Of a DNA stretch of 50,388 nucleotides, positions 25,048-33,880 are shown piece by piece (within the stretch, counting starts at the first letter, position 1; each line of letters begins with the position of its first letter). The notes below the pieces were generated by a model. The model worked only from the letters and a program-made list of their open reading frames with translations. It ran no database searches and had not been told where the DNA came from. Position numbers and translations under genes: made by a program. Source of the DNA: Nitrincola tapanii. GTDB taxonomy: Bacteria; Pseudomonadota; Gammaproteobacteria; Pseudomonadales; Balneatricaceae. The stretch covers positions 1 through 50,388 of the forward strand of contig NZ_SMRS01000010.1 in the NCBI RefSeq assembly GCF_008368715.1, written 5' to 3'.

Positions 25048-26229
25048 ATGCGCGAAGTTGTAATTGTAGCTGCTGGCAGAACTGCCGTAGGCGCATTTAA
25101 TGGATCTTTGGCATCTCTGTCTGCCGCCACACTCGGCGCCACCGTTATTAAAGGCTTAATCGAAAAACACGCGATCAATCCTGCCGATGTAGACGAAGTG
25201 ATTCTCGGCCAGGTACTCACCGCAGGCTGTGGTCAGAACCCTGCGCGCCAGGCTGTGATCAATGCGGGTTTACCGATTGAAGTACCGGCTATTACGATTA
25301 ACAAGGTCTGTGGTTCAGGCCTGAAAGCCATCCAGATGGCTGTCCAAGCGATTCGTTGTGGTGATGCCGACATGATTATTGCTGGCGGTCAGGAAAGCAT
25401 GTCCCAGTCTCCGCACATCCTGCCGAATTCACGTAATGGCGCGCGCATGGGTGACTGGAAAATGGTCGACTCGATGATCAATGATGGTCTCTGGGATGCG
25501 TTCAACAACTATCACATGGGCATCACCACTGAGAATATTGTTGAGAAATACGGCTTTACCCGTGAAGAACAAGATGCGTTCGCAAGCGCTTCACAGAATA
25601 AAGCTGAAGCCGCTGTGACCTCTGGTCGTTTTAAAGATGAAATCATTCCGGTTGTCATCCCACAGCGCAAAGGTGATCCTGTTGTCTTTGATACAGATGA
25701 GCAGCCTCGTTTTGGCTGTACTGAAGACGCTCTGGCCAAACTGCGCCCAGCTTTTAAGAAGGACGGTACCGTTACCGCTGGCAACAGCTCCACGATCAAT
25801 GATGGTGCTGCCGCTGTAATCGTCTGCTCAGCTGAAAAAGCGGCGGCACTGGGATTAAAGCCTTTGGTACGCATTAAAGCCTACGCCTCAGCAGGGGTCG
25901 ATCCAGCCATCATGGGTACTGGTCCTATCTGCGCCACACAAAATGCTTTGAAGAAAGCGGGCTGGACGGTTGATGATCTAGACCTGGTTGAAGCCAACGA
26001 AGCCTTTGCCGCTCAGGCCATGTCGGTCAACAAAGACTTGGGTTGGGATACCAGCAAGGTGAACGTCAATGGCGGCGCGATTGCGCTGGGTCATCCGATT
26101 GGTGCATCAGGATGCCGTATTTTTGTCTCTCTGGTACACGAAATGATCAAGCGTGATGCGAAAAAAGGCCTGGCAACCCTGTGTATCGGGGGCGGCATGG
26201 GAACCGCTTTAGCCGTAGAGCGTGACTAA
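25048..26229 (+). CDS. Acetyl-CoA C-acetyltransferase (thiolase)
   Basis: A 393-aa biosynthetic-type thiolase condensing two acetyl-CoA to acetoacetyl-CoA, or the reverse. Catalytic residues are C88 in [11 protein letters not shown], His in GHPIGASG (about 349) and Cys in CIGGGMG (about 379), plus NEAFAAQ. It could be PhaA (polyhydroxybutyrate) or AtoB (acetoacetate use). No phaB or ato neighbour is present to decide. It is a single gene with its own strong terminator. Confidence 0.95.
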   Translation: MREVVIVAAGRTAVGAFNGSLASLSAATLGATVIKGLIEKHAINPADVDEVILGQVLTAGCGQNPARQAVINAGLPIEVPAITINKVCGSGLKAIQMAVQAIRCGDADMIIAGGQESMSQSPHILPNSRNGARMGDWKMVDSMINDGLWDAFNNYHMGITTENIVEKYGFTREEQDAFASASQNKAEAAVTSGRFKDEIIPVVIPQRKGDPVVFDTDEQPRFGCTEDALAKLRPAFKKDGTVTAGNSSTINDGAAAVIVCSAEKAAALGLKPLVRIKAYASAGVDPAIMGTGPICATQNALKKAGWTVDDLDLVEANEAFAAQAMSVNKDLGWDTSKVNVNGGAIALGHPIGASGCRIFVSLVHEMIKRDAKKGLATLCIGGGMGTALAVERD

Positions 26230-26270
26230 GTACAAGACTTAGAATCTCTAGGCTTAACCGCCTAAACACG

Positions 26271-26298
26271 AAAAAGGTCGCGATCAAGCGACCTTTTT
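26271..26298. terminator. Rho-independent terminator, bidirectional
   Basis: An 11-bp stem AAAAAGGTCGC / GCGACCTTTTT with a 6-nt loop, after the thiolase gene and facing the convergent PTPS-like gene. Confidence 0.88.
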
Positions 26299-26377
26299 CA
26301 TATCCTGCTGTGAGTCTTGGGCTCTAAACAAGCCTCCGACTTTGTGCCTCTTTACCCAAAAGCTTGCGCCCTAAAGA

Positions 26378-27223
26378 CTAAGACGCTGTCTGCGTGATTG
26401 CGCCCTTACCTACCCCTTCATAAGCACGTACTTGCACCTGACTCTCTGGATACTCTAATTGGATCTGTTCCAGGAGGTGCTGCGCTATCTGCTCAACCGT
26501 AGACTCTGTCTCAATCACATAACAGTAACGCGCAGGCAAACTCAATTCGAACTCACCCTGTGGGGCGGTATAAGCATAATGATGCCAACTTTCATTTGAA
26601 TCCGCTTGTAGGTGAGCACGGGTTCCGATGTAGATATCTGCAAAGGTTTGCGCCCAATACTGTTCTAGATCCTGACGACGTTTACCATCGACCCGGATCT
26701 GGACACGTGAGCGATGCCCATGGGCAATACGCTGACAATTTCCACCATGCTTTTGCAAGCCATGGCTATAGTGATAAAAAGCCCCTTCTATCTCTTCTGC
26801 CACAAAAGTGAGCTGCAAAGATTCCACTTGTTCGGGGAATAAAGCTAGAAGCTGAGCTTCACACCAAGCCGCCACGCCTTTTTGACTGATCTCCATCAGA
26901 GGCAAAACCGCAATCGCTTGTTGTGGTGCGCGACAAAACAAACGCTCACCACTCGGATAATGCCATTGCAGCTGAATCTCTCCATCCTGACGCGCAAGCT
27001 CGAGCGAATCCATCAAAGCAGGGACAACCAACATATGATCGAGATGGCTGTCCAACCATGCCTTAATGCGCTTTTTGACCACGCCAAAATCACAAATCAT
27101 ACCCTGATCATCCAGCTTGCCTTGGAGAATCAGCTGAGCCTCCCAAGACTCACCGACCAGACCTCGCTCTGGGTGTAGATAGGAAAAATCAACATGGGTC
27201 AAATTATCGACAAAGAGTTTCAC
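26378..27223 (-). CDS. Tandem PTPS/QueD-like protein
   Basis: A 281-aa protein of two 6-pyruvoyl-tetrahydropterin-synthase-like halves. The N-terminal half (to about 75) keeps DFGVVKK (D45, F46) and the catalytic LDH (61-63) but lacks HxH. The C-terminal half keeps the zinc set: H154 in YSHG, then C163 and HGH (H168, H170). It ends with an STVEQ segment like the family PTxEN. Canonical PTPS/QueD (about 120-140 aa) has all of these in one domain. GTG at 27223 has GAGG five bases upstream; GTG at 27238 is an alternative. The substrate is unknown and there is no queuosine operon nearby. Confidence 0.8.
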   Translation of the reverse strand: MKLFVDNLTHVDFSYLHPERGLVGESWEAQLILQGKLDDQGMICDFGVVKKRIKAWLDSHLDHMLVVPALMDSLELARQDGEIQLQWHYPSGERLFCRAPQQAIAVLPLMEISQKGVAAWCEAQLLALFPEQVESLQLTFVAEEIEGAFYHYSHGLQKHGGNCQRIAHGHRSRVQIRVDGKRRQDLEQYWAQTFADIYIGTRAHLQADSNESWHHYAYTAPQGEFELSLPARYCYVIETESTVEQIAQHLLEQIQLEYPESQVQVRAYEGVGKGAITQTAS

Positions 27224-27357
27224 AACAGCCTCATTCACTAATTAGTCCAAGCATTTTACCTGAAACTCTAACGAGTGACTGCCATTTCAAATGAAGATAC
27301 CTCGCCCTCTAGCACTAGGCTATAATCGGGCATCTTTGCATTATCTTCTGGACTCTC

Positions 27358-28074
27358 ATGCGTTTAGACAAGTATCTCGCCCAAGCCACCGGCCTCTCCC
27401 GTAAGGAAGTGAAGAAAAAAATTCATCAATTCTCCGTGAGTATTAACGGCACACCCGAAAGAGACGCGGGTTACCAGGTGAAAGATCAGGATCAAGTCAA
27501 ACTGGAAGGTGATCTGGTCGCCTCTCCTGAAACACGCTATCTGATGTTTTATAAACCCCTAGACTGTGTCTGTGCCAATGATGATCCCACTCACCCTACC
27601 GTCTTCAGTTGGATCGATCTGCCGCGCGCCAATGAACTCCACATTGCCGGACGTCTGGATTTAGACGCAACGGGCCTGGTGTTATTAACCGATGATGGAC
27701 AATGGGCACATAGAGTGACCTCACCGAAACACAAAACACACAAGGTCTACCATGTGTGTTTGGCAGAACACCTTGCTGCTGAAGCCGAAGAGCGCTTTAC
27801 TCAAGGCTTCTTACTCGAAGGTGAAGTGAAAAGGACTAAACCGGCACGACTGCAACGTATTACTGAGCAGGAATGCCGTGTCACGATTTACGAAGGGCGT
27901 TATCACCAGGTAAAGCGCATGTTCGCGGCCTTAGGCAATCGGGTCACCGCCTTGCATCGAGAAAGTGTTGGCCAGATAAAGCTGGATGCAGAGCTCGAAC
28001 CCGGCGAATATCGCTCTTTAACCCCACAGGAGATAGCTTCGGTTTTATCAGGAGCACAGCATGAACCAAGCTGA
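27358..28074 (+). CDS. rsuA: 16S rRNA pseudouridine(516) synthase
   Basis: A 238-aa RsuA-family enzyme (E. coli 231). The N-terminal S4 domain (MRLDKYLAQ...SRKEVKK) precedes the catalytic core with D101 in AGRLDLDATGL. The YEGRYHQVKRMFAALG motif is typical of the RsuA branch. RluE/RluF are the nearest alternatives. TATAAT at 27321-27326 is a candidate -10 with a weak -35. It overlaps rsmC by 14 bases, so the two 16S-modifying enzymes are probably made together. Confidence 0.9.
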   Translation: MRLDKYLAQATGLSRKEVKKKIHQFSVSINGTPERDAGYQVKDQDQVKLEGDLVASPETRYLMFYKPLDCVCANDDPTHPTVFSWIDLPRANELHIAGRLDLDATGLVLLTDDGQWAHRVTSPKHKTHKVYHVCLAEHLAAEAEERFTQGFLLEGEVKRTKPARLQRITEQECRVTIYEGRYHQVKRMFAALGNRVTALHRESVGQIKLDAELEPGEYRSLTPQEIASVLSGAQHEPS

Positions 28075-29098
28075 TCTATGCAGCCCCCTACTAGACGCTT
28101 TAAAAGCCGATGTCGGGCGCTGTCTTTGGCTTTTAGATGAAAACAGCCCGAAGTTGGAAGCCCTACCTCCTGCAAGTCAACTTAGCTTAATCACCAATCG
28201 TTTTGATCTGTTTCAGCACTATCAAGCCTTAGGTGCACAAGTGCAGTTTACAGATTTTGATTTCACACCCTGGCAAACCGCCTCCTTGGATCGTATCGTC
28301 GCGATTGTTTCCAAAGAAAAAGCGCTTACGCACTATTGGATCAATCAAGCTGCCGAGTATCTTAAACCCGGCGGGGAGCTCATTTTATTTGGCGAAAAAT
28401 CGGGCGGAATTAAAACCTACGCGCGCAAAGCCGCCACTTTACTCGGCTGCCCGGTGGAGCAAACAAAGTTGTTTGCAGAGACTTGGCGCCTAAATTTATA
28501 CAAACAAGCATTGAGCAACAGCCTACTGGATGACCAAAACTATGCGCAGCTACGCTGGCTGGAACACCCAGAGCTGAATTATTTTGCCAAACCGGGCGTC
28601 TATGGCTGGCAAAAAATTGATGCCGGCAGCGCCTTTCTCATGCAGACACTCGCCGACCAACTCCCGCTGAAAGGGCGTGTGTTAGATCTCGGCTGTGGCT
28701 TTGGTTATTTATCTTTAAAAGCCGCGGGGCCTGACACTCTTTTATGCTGCACCGATAATAATGCGGCTGCATTAAGTGCCTGTCAGGCGAATATCGATCA
28801 CTACCAGTTACAGGGCGAAGTGATTGCTACCAATGCCGGTGCAGGGATCACACCCGGTTTTGACTACTTACTCTGCAACCCTCCCTTCCATACCGGTTTT
28901 GCGACACGCAGCGATCTCACGGAACGCTTTGTTCGAGCGGCTGCACAGCTTTTAGACGCACAAGGCGATGCTTTTTTTGTTGTGAACCTGCATATCGGTT
29001 TAGAAACACGCGCAAAAAACTATTTCCAAAAAGTTGATGTGTTGGCCAATAACGGTCATTTCAAACTGATCCACCTTCGCCAGCCGAAAAACCCATAG
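28061..29098 (+). CDS. rsmC: 16S rRNA m2G methyltransferase, RsmC-like
   Basis: A 345-aa SAM-dependent methyltransferase with the duplicated architecture of RsmC/RlmG: a degenerate N-terminal half and an active C-terminal half. The active half has the SAM motif LDLGCGFGYL and the N2-guanine motif NPPFHTGF. Length matches E. coli RsmC (343). RlmG cannot be fully excluded. ATG has AGGAG six bases upstream inside rsuA. It is followed 10 bases later by a membrane-protein gene. Confidence 0.85.
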   Translation: MNQADLCSPLLDALKADVGRCLWLLDENSPKLEALPPASQLSLITNRFDLFQHYQALGAQVQFTDFDFTPWQTASLDRIVAIVSKEKALTHYWINQAAEYLKPGGELILFGEKSGGIKTYARKAATLLGCPVEQTKLFAETWRLNLYKQALSNSLLDDQNYAQLRWLEHPELNYFAKPGVYGWQKIDAGSAFLMQTLADQLPLKGRVLDLGCGFGYLSLKAAGPDTLLCCTDNNAAALSACQANIDHYQLQGEVIATNAGAGITPGFDYLLCNPPFHTGFATRSDLTERFVRAAAQLLDAQGDAFFVVNLHIGLETRAKNYFQKVDVLANNGHFKLIHLRQPKNP

Positions 29099-29108
29099 GA
29101 TGATTTTC

Positions 29109-29762
29109 ATGACCCAGGAATATCTACGCCAAGCTTTTTTCTTTTTCCGTAGCCATTTCAAAACGCTTGCAGCCATTCAACTGCCCTTTCTGATCACTCT
29201 GGCGCTCTTAAGTGCGGCGCTGCAAAGCTCTATCGATCCCGACACCTCGAATAGCGGTGCATTGATCTATATCGGCTTACTGGAGCTTGCCTGTTTGCCG
29301 CTGTATTGGGGTGCCACTATTTTCTATATGCAATCCGTTCTCGATGGCAAACCCCTAAGCCCGATCACCGCACTGAGTCTAGCCCTGTCGAGCTGGGGAA
29401 GACTCTTATTCACCTATATTCTGAATGCACTGGCTGTCGCACTTGGGCTGCTACTATTAATCGTGCCTGGAGTTTATGCGGGAGTACGTTTAGCCTTTGC
29501 AGACTATATCTGTGTTTTGGAAGGCAAACGCCCGATGGAGGCCTTAAAAAGCAGCTGGAAAGAGAGTGATCTCTATTTCTGGCTGTTGCTAAAAGGGTTT
29601 TTAGTGATTTTTGCCGGTCTGTTTTTGGCGCAGATGCTGATTAGTCAGTTAGTGAGTGCGATGCCTGTGCAGATGCTACTGACCCTTGTGGTTGAGTTTG
29701 TCAGTGTCTTAATCACCATCTACGGCTTTAGAATTTTTTGCTTGATGCGTGATGAACGCTAA
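29109..29762 (+). CDS. YciC/UPF0259-like membrane protein
   Basis: A 217-aa protein with five or six hydrophobic helices. It has the segment LIVPGVYAGVRLAFADYICVLEG followed by an amphipathic ALKSSW stretch, a pattern seen in YciC-type proteins and membrane regions of glycerophosphodiester phosphodiesterases. Function is unknown. ATG 29109 has AGGA eight bases upstream, while an ATG at 29100 abuts the AGG and is unlikely. It is the last gene of the rsuA-rsmC group and is followed by a terminator. Confidence 0.7.
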   Translation: MTQEYLRQAFFFFRSHFKTLAAIQLPFLITLALLSAALQSSIDPDTSNSGALIYIGLLELACLPLYWGATIFYMQSVLDGKPLSPITALSLALSSWGRLLFTYILNALAVALGLLLLIVPGVYAGVRLAFADYICVLEGKRPMEALKSSWKESDLYFWLLLKGFLVIFAGLFLAQMLISQLVSAMPVQMLLTLVVEFVSVLITIYGFRIFCLMRDER

Positions 29763-29783
29763 GCTCGAAGCCTAGATAGATAT

Positions 29784-29811
29784 AAAAAAACCTGCCGAAG
29801 CAGGTTTTTTT
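29784..29811. terminator. Rho-independent terminator, bidirectional
   Basis: A 12-bp stem formed by A7-CCTGC and GCAGG-T7 with a CGAA tetraloop, between the convergent membrane-protein gene and pnp. Confidence 0.9.
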
Positions 29812-29847
29812 ATGGGTAGGCCTTCTAGAAGAAGGCCCTGCTGTAAC

Positions 29848-31953
29848 TTAACCTACAGATTCATCTTCCTGCAGATCTTTCATCGACAGCTTGATACGAC
29901 CACGAACATCGACGTCGAGCACTTTAACCTTCACCACATCCCCCATGTTGATATGATCGGTCACGGCTTTAACGCGCTCGTTGGCAATTTGTGAAATATG
30001 TACCAGGCCATCTTTGCCTGGCAGGATATTCACGAATGCACCGAACTCTTCGAGACGTACCACCTTGCCTTCATAGATCTTACCGACTTCCGCTTCAGCC
30101 GTAATCGCTAACACACGCTCGATCGCTTTTTGAGCAGCAGGCTTACTGTCCGCATAAATACGCACTGTGCCATCATCTTCAATATCGATCGCAGCACCGG
30201 TTTCTTCCGTTAAAGCACGGATGGTTGCGCCACCTTTACCAATCAGATCACGGATTTTCTCTGGATTTACCTTCAACTGAGTCATCGCAGGCGCATTGTC
30301 TGGCAGCTCAGGACGGCTGTAACCGATCACCTTAGCCATTTCACGCAAGATGTGACGACGTGCGTCCAGCGCCTGCTCTAAGGCTTTCTCCATGATCTCT
30401 TCGGTAATACCGGTGATCTTGATATCCATCTGCAGTGCCGTTACACCTTTCTCTGTTCCGGCCACTTTGAAATCCATATCACCAAGGTGATCTTCATCAC
30501 CCAGGATGTCGGTTAGAACGGCAAAACGCTCACCTTCCTTCACCAAGCCCATCGCAATACCCGCTACCGGTGCTTTTAGAGGGACACCGGCATCCATCAA
30601 CGCCAGTGAAGCACCGCAGACGGAAGCCATAGAGCTGGAACCGTTTGATTCCGTAATTTCTGAAACCACACGAATGGTATAAGGAAACTCATCGGCTGTT
30701 GGCAGAACTGCCTGAACACCACGACGCGCCAGACGGCCATGACCGATTTCACGACGCCCAGGGCCTGCCATACGACCGGCTTCACCAACAGAATAAGAAG
30801 GGAAGTTGTACTGCAGCATAAAGGCATCTTTACGCTCACCTTCCAAAGCATCAATGATCTGCATGTCACGTGTCGTACCCAGGGTACAGGTCACAATCGA
30901 CTGAGTTTCACCACGCGTGAACAATGACGAACCATGTACACTTTTCAGTACATCAATTTCCACGCTGATCGGACGTACTGTTTTGGTATCACGACCATCA
31001 ATACGCGGCTGACCATCTAGAATACGACCACGTACCGTTTCTTTTTCCAAAGAACCAAAAACTTTCTTCACTTCCTCAGCAGTCGCTGCCGACTCAGCGC
31101 CATTAACCAGGACTTGCACGACTTCATCGCGTAAAGCACGCACCTGATCCTGACGCTGAACCTTATCCGCAACCTGGTAAGCCTGGGCTAAACGCTGCCC
31201 CAAAACTTCACTGACCTGCGCAGTCAACGCTTCATTTTTTGCAACCGGTGCCCAATCCCAAGTGGGCTTGCCCGCTTCCGCAGCGAACGCCTTAATCGCT
31301 TCAATGACAACCTGCATCTCTTGGTGTGCAAAGAGCACGGCGCCGAGCATCTCATCTTCGGTCAGCTCTTTCGCTTCAGATTCCACCATGAGCACGGCGT
31401 CCTGAGTACCCGCAACCACCATGTCCAATTCGGATTTAGCCAGCGCAGCATAATTCGGGTTAAGTAGATAACCCTGATCTTCATTGAAACCTACACGCGC
31501 AGCACCAATCGGCCCCATAAACGGAATACCGGATACCGCCAGCGCTGCTGATGTACCGATCATGGCCGCAATATCGGGATCGGTCGTTTTATCCGACGAC
31601 ATCACCTGACACACGACCTGGACTTCGTTCATGAAACCCTTCGGGAAGAGTGGACGAATCGGACGATCGATCAAACGTGATGTCAGCGTTTCTTTTTCAG
31701 TGGGACGCGCTTCACGCTTGAAGAAACCACCGGGGATACGACCCACGGCATAGTATTTTTCCTGGTAATGAACAGAAAGCGGGAAGAAGTCCTGACCTTC
31801 TTTGGCTTCTTTCACGCCGACAACAGTACACAAAACCTGGGTTTTTTCACCCATAGTGACCAAAACAGCACCGGTTGCTTGACGTGCTACCTTGCCGGTT
31901 TCTAGCGTAACCGTCTGCTGGCCATATTGAAAAGTTTTCGTAAATGCTTGCAC
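29848..31953 (-). CDS. pnp: Polyribonucleotide nucleotidyltransferase (PNPase)
   Basis: Phosphorolytic 3'-5' exoribonuclease and degradosome component. It is 701 aa (E. coli 711). Two RNase PH-like domains are separated by a helical domain. The second contains [14 protein letters not shown] and the [19 protein letters not shown] active site. KH ([13 protein letters not shown]) and S1 domains follow at the C-terminus. The start is GTG at 31953 with AGGAG six bases upstream. It follows rpsO, the conserved order, with an intervening terminator and a leader stem-loop. Confidence 0.97.
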   Translation of the reverse strand: MQAFTKTFQYGQQTVTLETGKVARQATGAVLVTMGEKTQVLCTVVGVKEAKEGQDFFPLSVHYQEKYYAVGRIPGGFFKREARPTEKETLTSRLIDRPIRPLFPKGFMNEVQVVCQVMSSDKTTDPDIAAMIGTSAALAVSGIPFMGPIGAARVGFNEDQGYLLNPNYAALAKSELDMVVAGTQDAVLMVESEAKELTEDEMLGAVLFAHQEMQVVIEAIKAFAAEAGKPTWDWAPVAKNEALTAQVSEVLGQRLAQAYQVADKVQRQDQVRALRDEVVQVLVNGAESAATAEEVKKVFGSLEKETVRGRILDGQPRIDGRDTKTVRPISVEIDVLKSVHGSSLFTRGETQSIVTCTLGTTRDMQIIDALEGERKDAFMLQYNFPSYSVGEAGRMAGPGRREIGHGRLARRGVQAVLPTADEFPYTIRVVSEITESNGSSSMASVCGASLALMDAGVPLKAPVAGIAMGLVKEGERFAVLTDILGDEDHLGDMDFKVAGTEKGVTALQMDIKITGITEEIMEKALEQALDARRHILREMAKVIGYSRPELPDNAPAMTQLKVNPEKIRDLIGKGGATIRALTEETGAAIDIEDDGTVRIYADSKPAAQKAIERVLAITAEAEVGKIYEGKVVRLEEFGAFVNILPGKDGLVHISQIANERVKAVTDHINMGDVVKVKVLDVDVRGRIKLSMKDLQEDESVG

Positions 31954-32017
31954 AAATCACTCCTTGTTTAACAAAGAATCAGTCCTGCTGCTTCACGTCA
32001 TGCCTGTCTTGTTGCCA

Positions 32018-32056
32018 GTACTCAAGTGCAGACTTCAACAATCCACATTTGAGTAC
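32018..32056 (-). promoter_or_regulatory. pnp leader stem-loop, possible RNase III/PNPase control site
   Basis: In the 179-bp rpsO-pnp gap, GTACTCAA pairs with TTGAGTAC. After a two-base bulge GTG pairs with CAC, closing a 15-nt loop. E. coli pnp has a leader stem cleaved by RNase III as the basis of PNPase autoregulation; the position here is equivalent. No processing site is shown by the sequence itself. Confidence 0.5.
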
Positions 32057-32093
32057 GGGCCGGATGATCGTTTACAGCTCGGTACTGAAAAAG

Positions 32094-32119
32094 AAAAAGG
32101 GCCATACAGAGTATGGCCC
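32094..32119 (-). terminator. rpsO terminator
   Basis: A 9-bp stem GGGCCATAC / GTATGGCCC with a 3-nt loop, followed on the minus strand by T5 and a further T-rich tract, 13 bases after the rpsO stop. Confidence 0.85.
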
Positions 32120-32132
32120 CGATAACACTGAA

Positions 32133-32402
32133 TTAGCGACGCAGACCCAAACGGCCGATCAGCGCAAGGTAACGATCAGCATCTTTACCCTTCAGGTAAT
32201 CCAGCAGCTTACGACGCTGGTTAACCATACGGATCAAACCACGACGTGAGTGGTGGTCCTGCTTGTTTGCCTTGAAATGTCCTTGCAGACCTTCGATGTT
32301 TGCAGTCAAAAGTGCCACCTGAACTTCTGGAGAACCGGTATCACCTTCAGCACGCGCAAAGTCTGCAACAATTTTCGCTTTCTGTTCAGCACTTAAAGCC
32401 AT
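32133..32402 (-). CDS. rpsO: 30S ribosomal protein S15
   Basis: An 89-aa primary 16S-binding protein, the same length as E. coli. It has the usual [14 protein letters not shown] and [22 protein letters not shown] segments. ATG at 32402 has AAAGGAG upstream. It lies between truB and pnp as in most gammaproteobacteria. The 112-nt gap before it is highly structured. Confidence 0.98.
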   Translation of the reverse strand: MALSAEQKAKIVADFARAEGDTGSPEVQVALLTANIEGLQGHFKANKQDHHSRRGLIRMVNQRRKLLDYLKGKDADRYLALIGRLGLRR

Positions 32403-32408
32403 TTTTAA

Positions 32409-32486
32409 CTCCTTTAGAATATGCTCACAACCTAAGGGTTGTTGTTAAGAGACGCGCACAACCGAGCATATTTCCAGTTGTGCGTC
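32409..32486 (-). promoter_or_regulatory. rpsO leader with predicted pseudoknot
   Basis: Hairpin 1 has an 8-bp stem (32455-32462 with 32477-32484) and a 14-nt loop. Hairpin 2 is ACAACC/GGTTGT (32427-32432 with 32437-32442). Nine loop bases of hairpin 1 (32464-32472) are perfectly complementary to 32418-32426, directly before the Shine-Dalgarno (32409-32415). Pairing would make a pseudoknot at the ribosome-binding site, as expected for S15 autoregulation. Confidence 0.6.
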
Positions 32487-32514
32487 GGTTCAGGGAGACT
32501 CCCCTGATTTGGAC

Positions 32515-33462
32515 TCAGGCAGAACGGATTAAACGCTTGCCTTTGAGAATTCCAGCCTCGTTGGTTTCACCCAAACCGAGAAAAGCACCTGTTGCTTGTG
32601 CAAAAAGACGCCACTCTTGAGAAGGCGCGACACCCTCGTCTAAGCGTAAACGCCGACCTTGTAAAATGAACGCTGCCGCCTCTTCTTCAAGGCGTAGTTC
32701 CGGCAGCTCAGCAATAGCACTCCAGGGCGGTAATAATAACTGATCAAGGTGATTTTGTATGCACTGGGGATCATCTGGAAGCGCTTGCAGCTCCGCTTCC
32801 AAAGCCTCTAAAGAGCGCATCTGCGCCGCATGATATTGCCCCGTACGAATACGATGCAAGCGCTGAACGTGCGCACCACACCCTAGCAACATGCCTAAAT
32901 CTTCGACAATGCTGCGGATATAAGTTCCTTTTGAACAGAACACGCGCAAGTCGATTTCGTCAGCACGCAGAGCAAGCAACTCAATCTCATAGATCTGCAC
33001 ACGCCGTGGTTTCACTTCAACTTCGATACCCTTGCGTGCCAACTTATAGAGCGGCTGCCCTTGGTGTTTTAAAGCTGAATACATAGACGGCACCTGCTCG
33101 ATTTCACCGAGAAAGTGGCGGCGTAACAGATCTTCAATCTGTGCCGAGGTCAAATCCATGGGGACAGGCTTCTCTTCCACTACCTCACCATCTGCATCAC
33201 TCGTGCGCGTGCGTATACCGAGTTTAGCGGTCGTAAAATATTCCTTATCGGCATCTAAAAGATACTGGGAAAACTTTGTCGCTTCACCAAAGCAGATCGG
33301 CAGAAGGCCGGTCGCGAGTGGATCTAAAGCTCCGGTATGACCCGCTTTTTCAGCCATATACAAACGCTTAAGCTGTTGTAAGGCTTTATTCGACGAGACA
33401 CCAGGGGCTTTATCCAAGAGAAAAACGCCGTCCAGTGGACGGCCTTTTGTTTTCAGCGACAA
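32515..33462 (-). CDS. truB: tRNA pseudouridine(55) synthase
   Basis: Makes pseudouridine 55 in tRNA. It is 315 aa from the TTG at 33462 (E. coli 314). Catalytic D47 lies in KAGHTGALDPLATG; PSMYSALKHQGQPLYKLAR and CSKGTYIR are also present. The TTG start was chosen because AGGAG lies seven bases upstream, it falls four bases after the rbfA stop, and the length fits. The longer frame to 33528 would overlap rbfA by 62 bases with unconserved residues. Confidence 0.93.
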   Translation of the reverse strand: MSLKTKGRPLDGVFLLDKAPGVSSNKALQQLKRLYMAEKAGHTGALDPLATGLLPICFGEATKFSQYLLDADKEYFTTAKLGIRTRTSDADGEVVEEKPVPMDLTSAQIEDLLRRHFLGEIEQVPSMYSALKHQGQPLYKLARKGIEVEVKPRRVQIYEIELLALRADEIDLRVFCSKGTYIRSIVEDLGMLLGCGAHVQRLHRIRTGQYHAAQMRSLEALEAELQALPDDPQCIQNHLDQLLLPPWSAIAELPELRLEEEAAAFILQGRRLRLDEGVAPSQEWRLFAQATGAFLGLGETNEAGILKGKRLIRSA

Positions 33463-33466
33463 GATC

Positions 33467-33871
33467 TTACTCCTGCTCGTCTGCACTGCCTTCCGCACGA
33501 GTTTCCTCTTGCTGATAGGCCTTTTCAATCAAGCTATGCAGATGACGCCCACGCTCAATGCTGGCATCAAAATGAAAGCGTAGTTGTGGCATCACACGCA
33601 GCTTAATGCCGCGTGCTAGCTCATGACGCAAAAAACCAGCGGCATTGTTCAACACAGAGAGGGACGATTTCACCGCCTCCTCCTGTGTTTGCTCTCCAAT
33701 CGGCATCACCGTGAGGTAGATATCCGCATAGCCCAGATCTTTGCTAATTTTGACGTAACTCAAGGTCACCATACCGAGACGGGGATCCTTGATTTCACGC
33801 TGAATGAGGACCGCCAGATCACGCTGGAACTGGTCGGCCACTCGATCGGTTCGTTTAAACTCGCGAGCCAT
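33467..33871 (-). CDS. rbfA: 30S ribosome-binding factor A
   Basis: Assembly factor for 16S 5'-end maturation and cold adaptation. It is 134 aa (E. coli 133). The N-terminus is MAREFKRTDRVADQFQRDLA, with a KH-type fold and an acidic C-terminal tail. It is nine bases after infB and four bases before truB, in the classical nusA operon. Confidence 0.97.
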   Translation of the reverse strand: MAREFKRTDRVADQFQRDLAVLIQREIKDPRLGMVTLSYVKISKDLGYADIYLTVMPIGEQTQEEAVKSSLSVLNNAAGFLRHELARGIKLRVMPQLRFHFDASIERGRHLHSLIEKAYQQEETRAEGSADEQE

Positions 33872-33880
33872 ACTTCTCCG

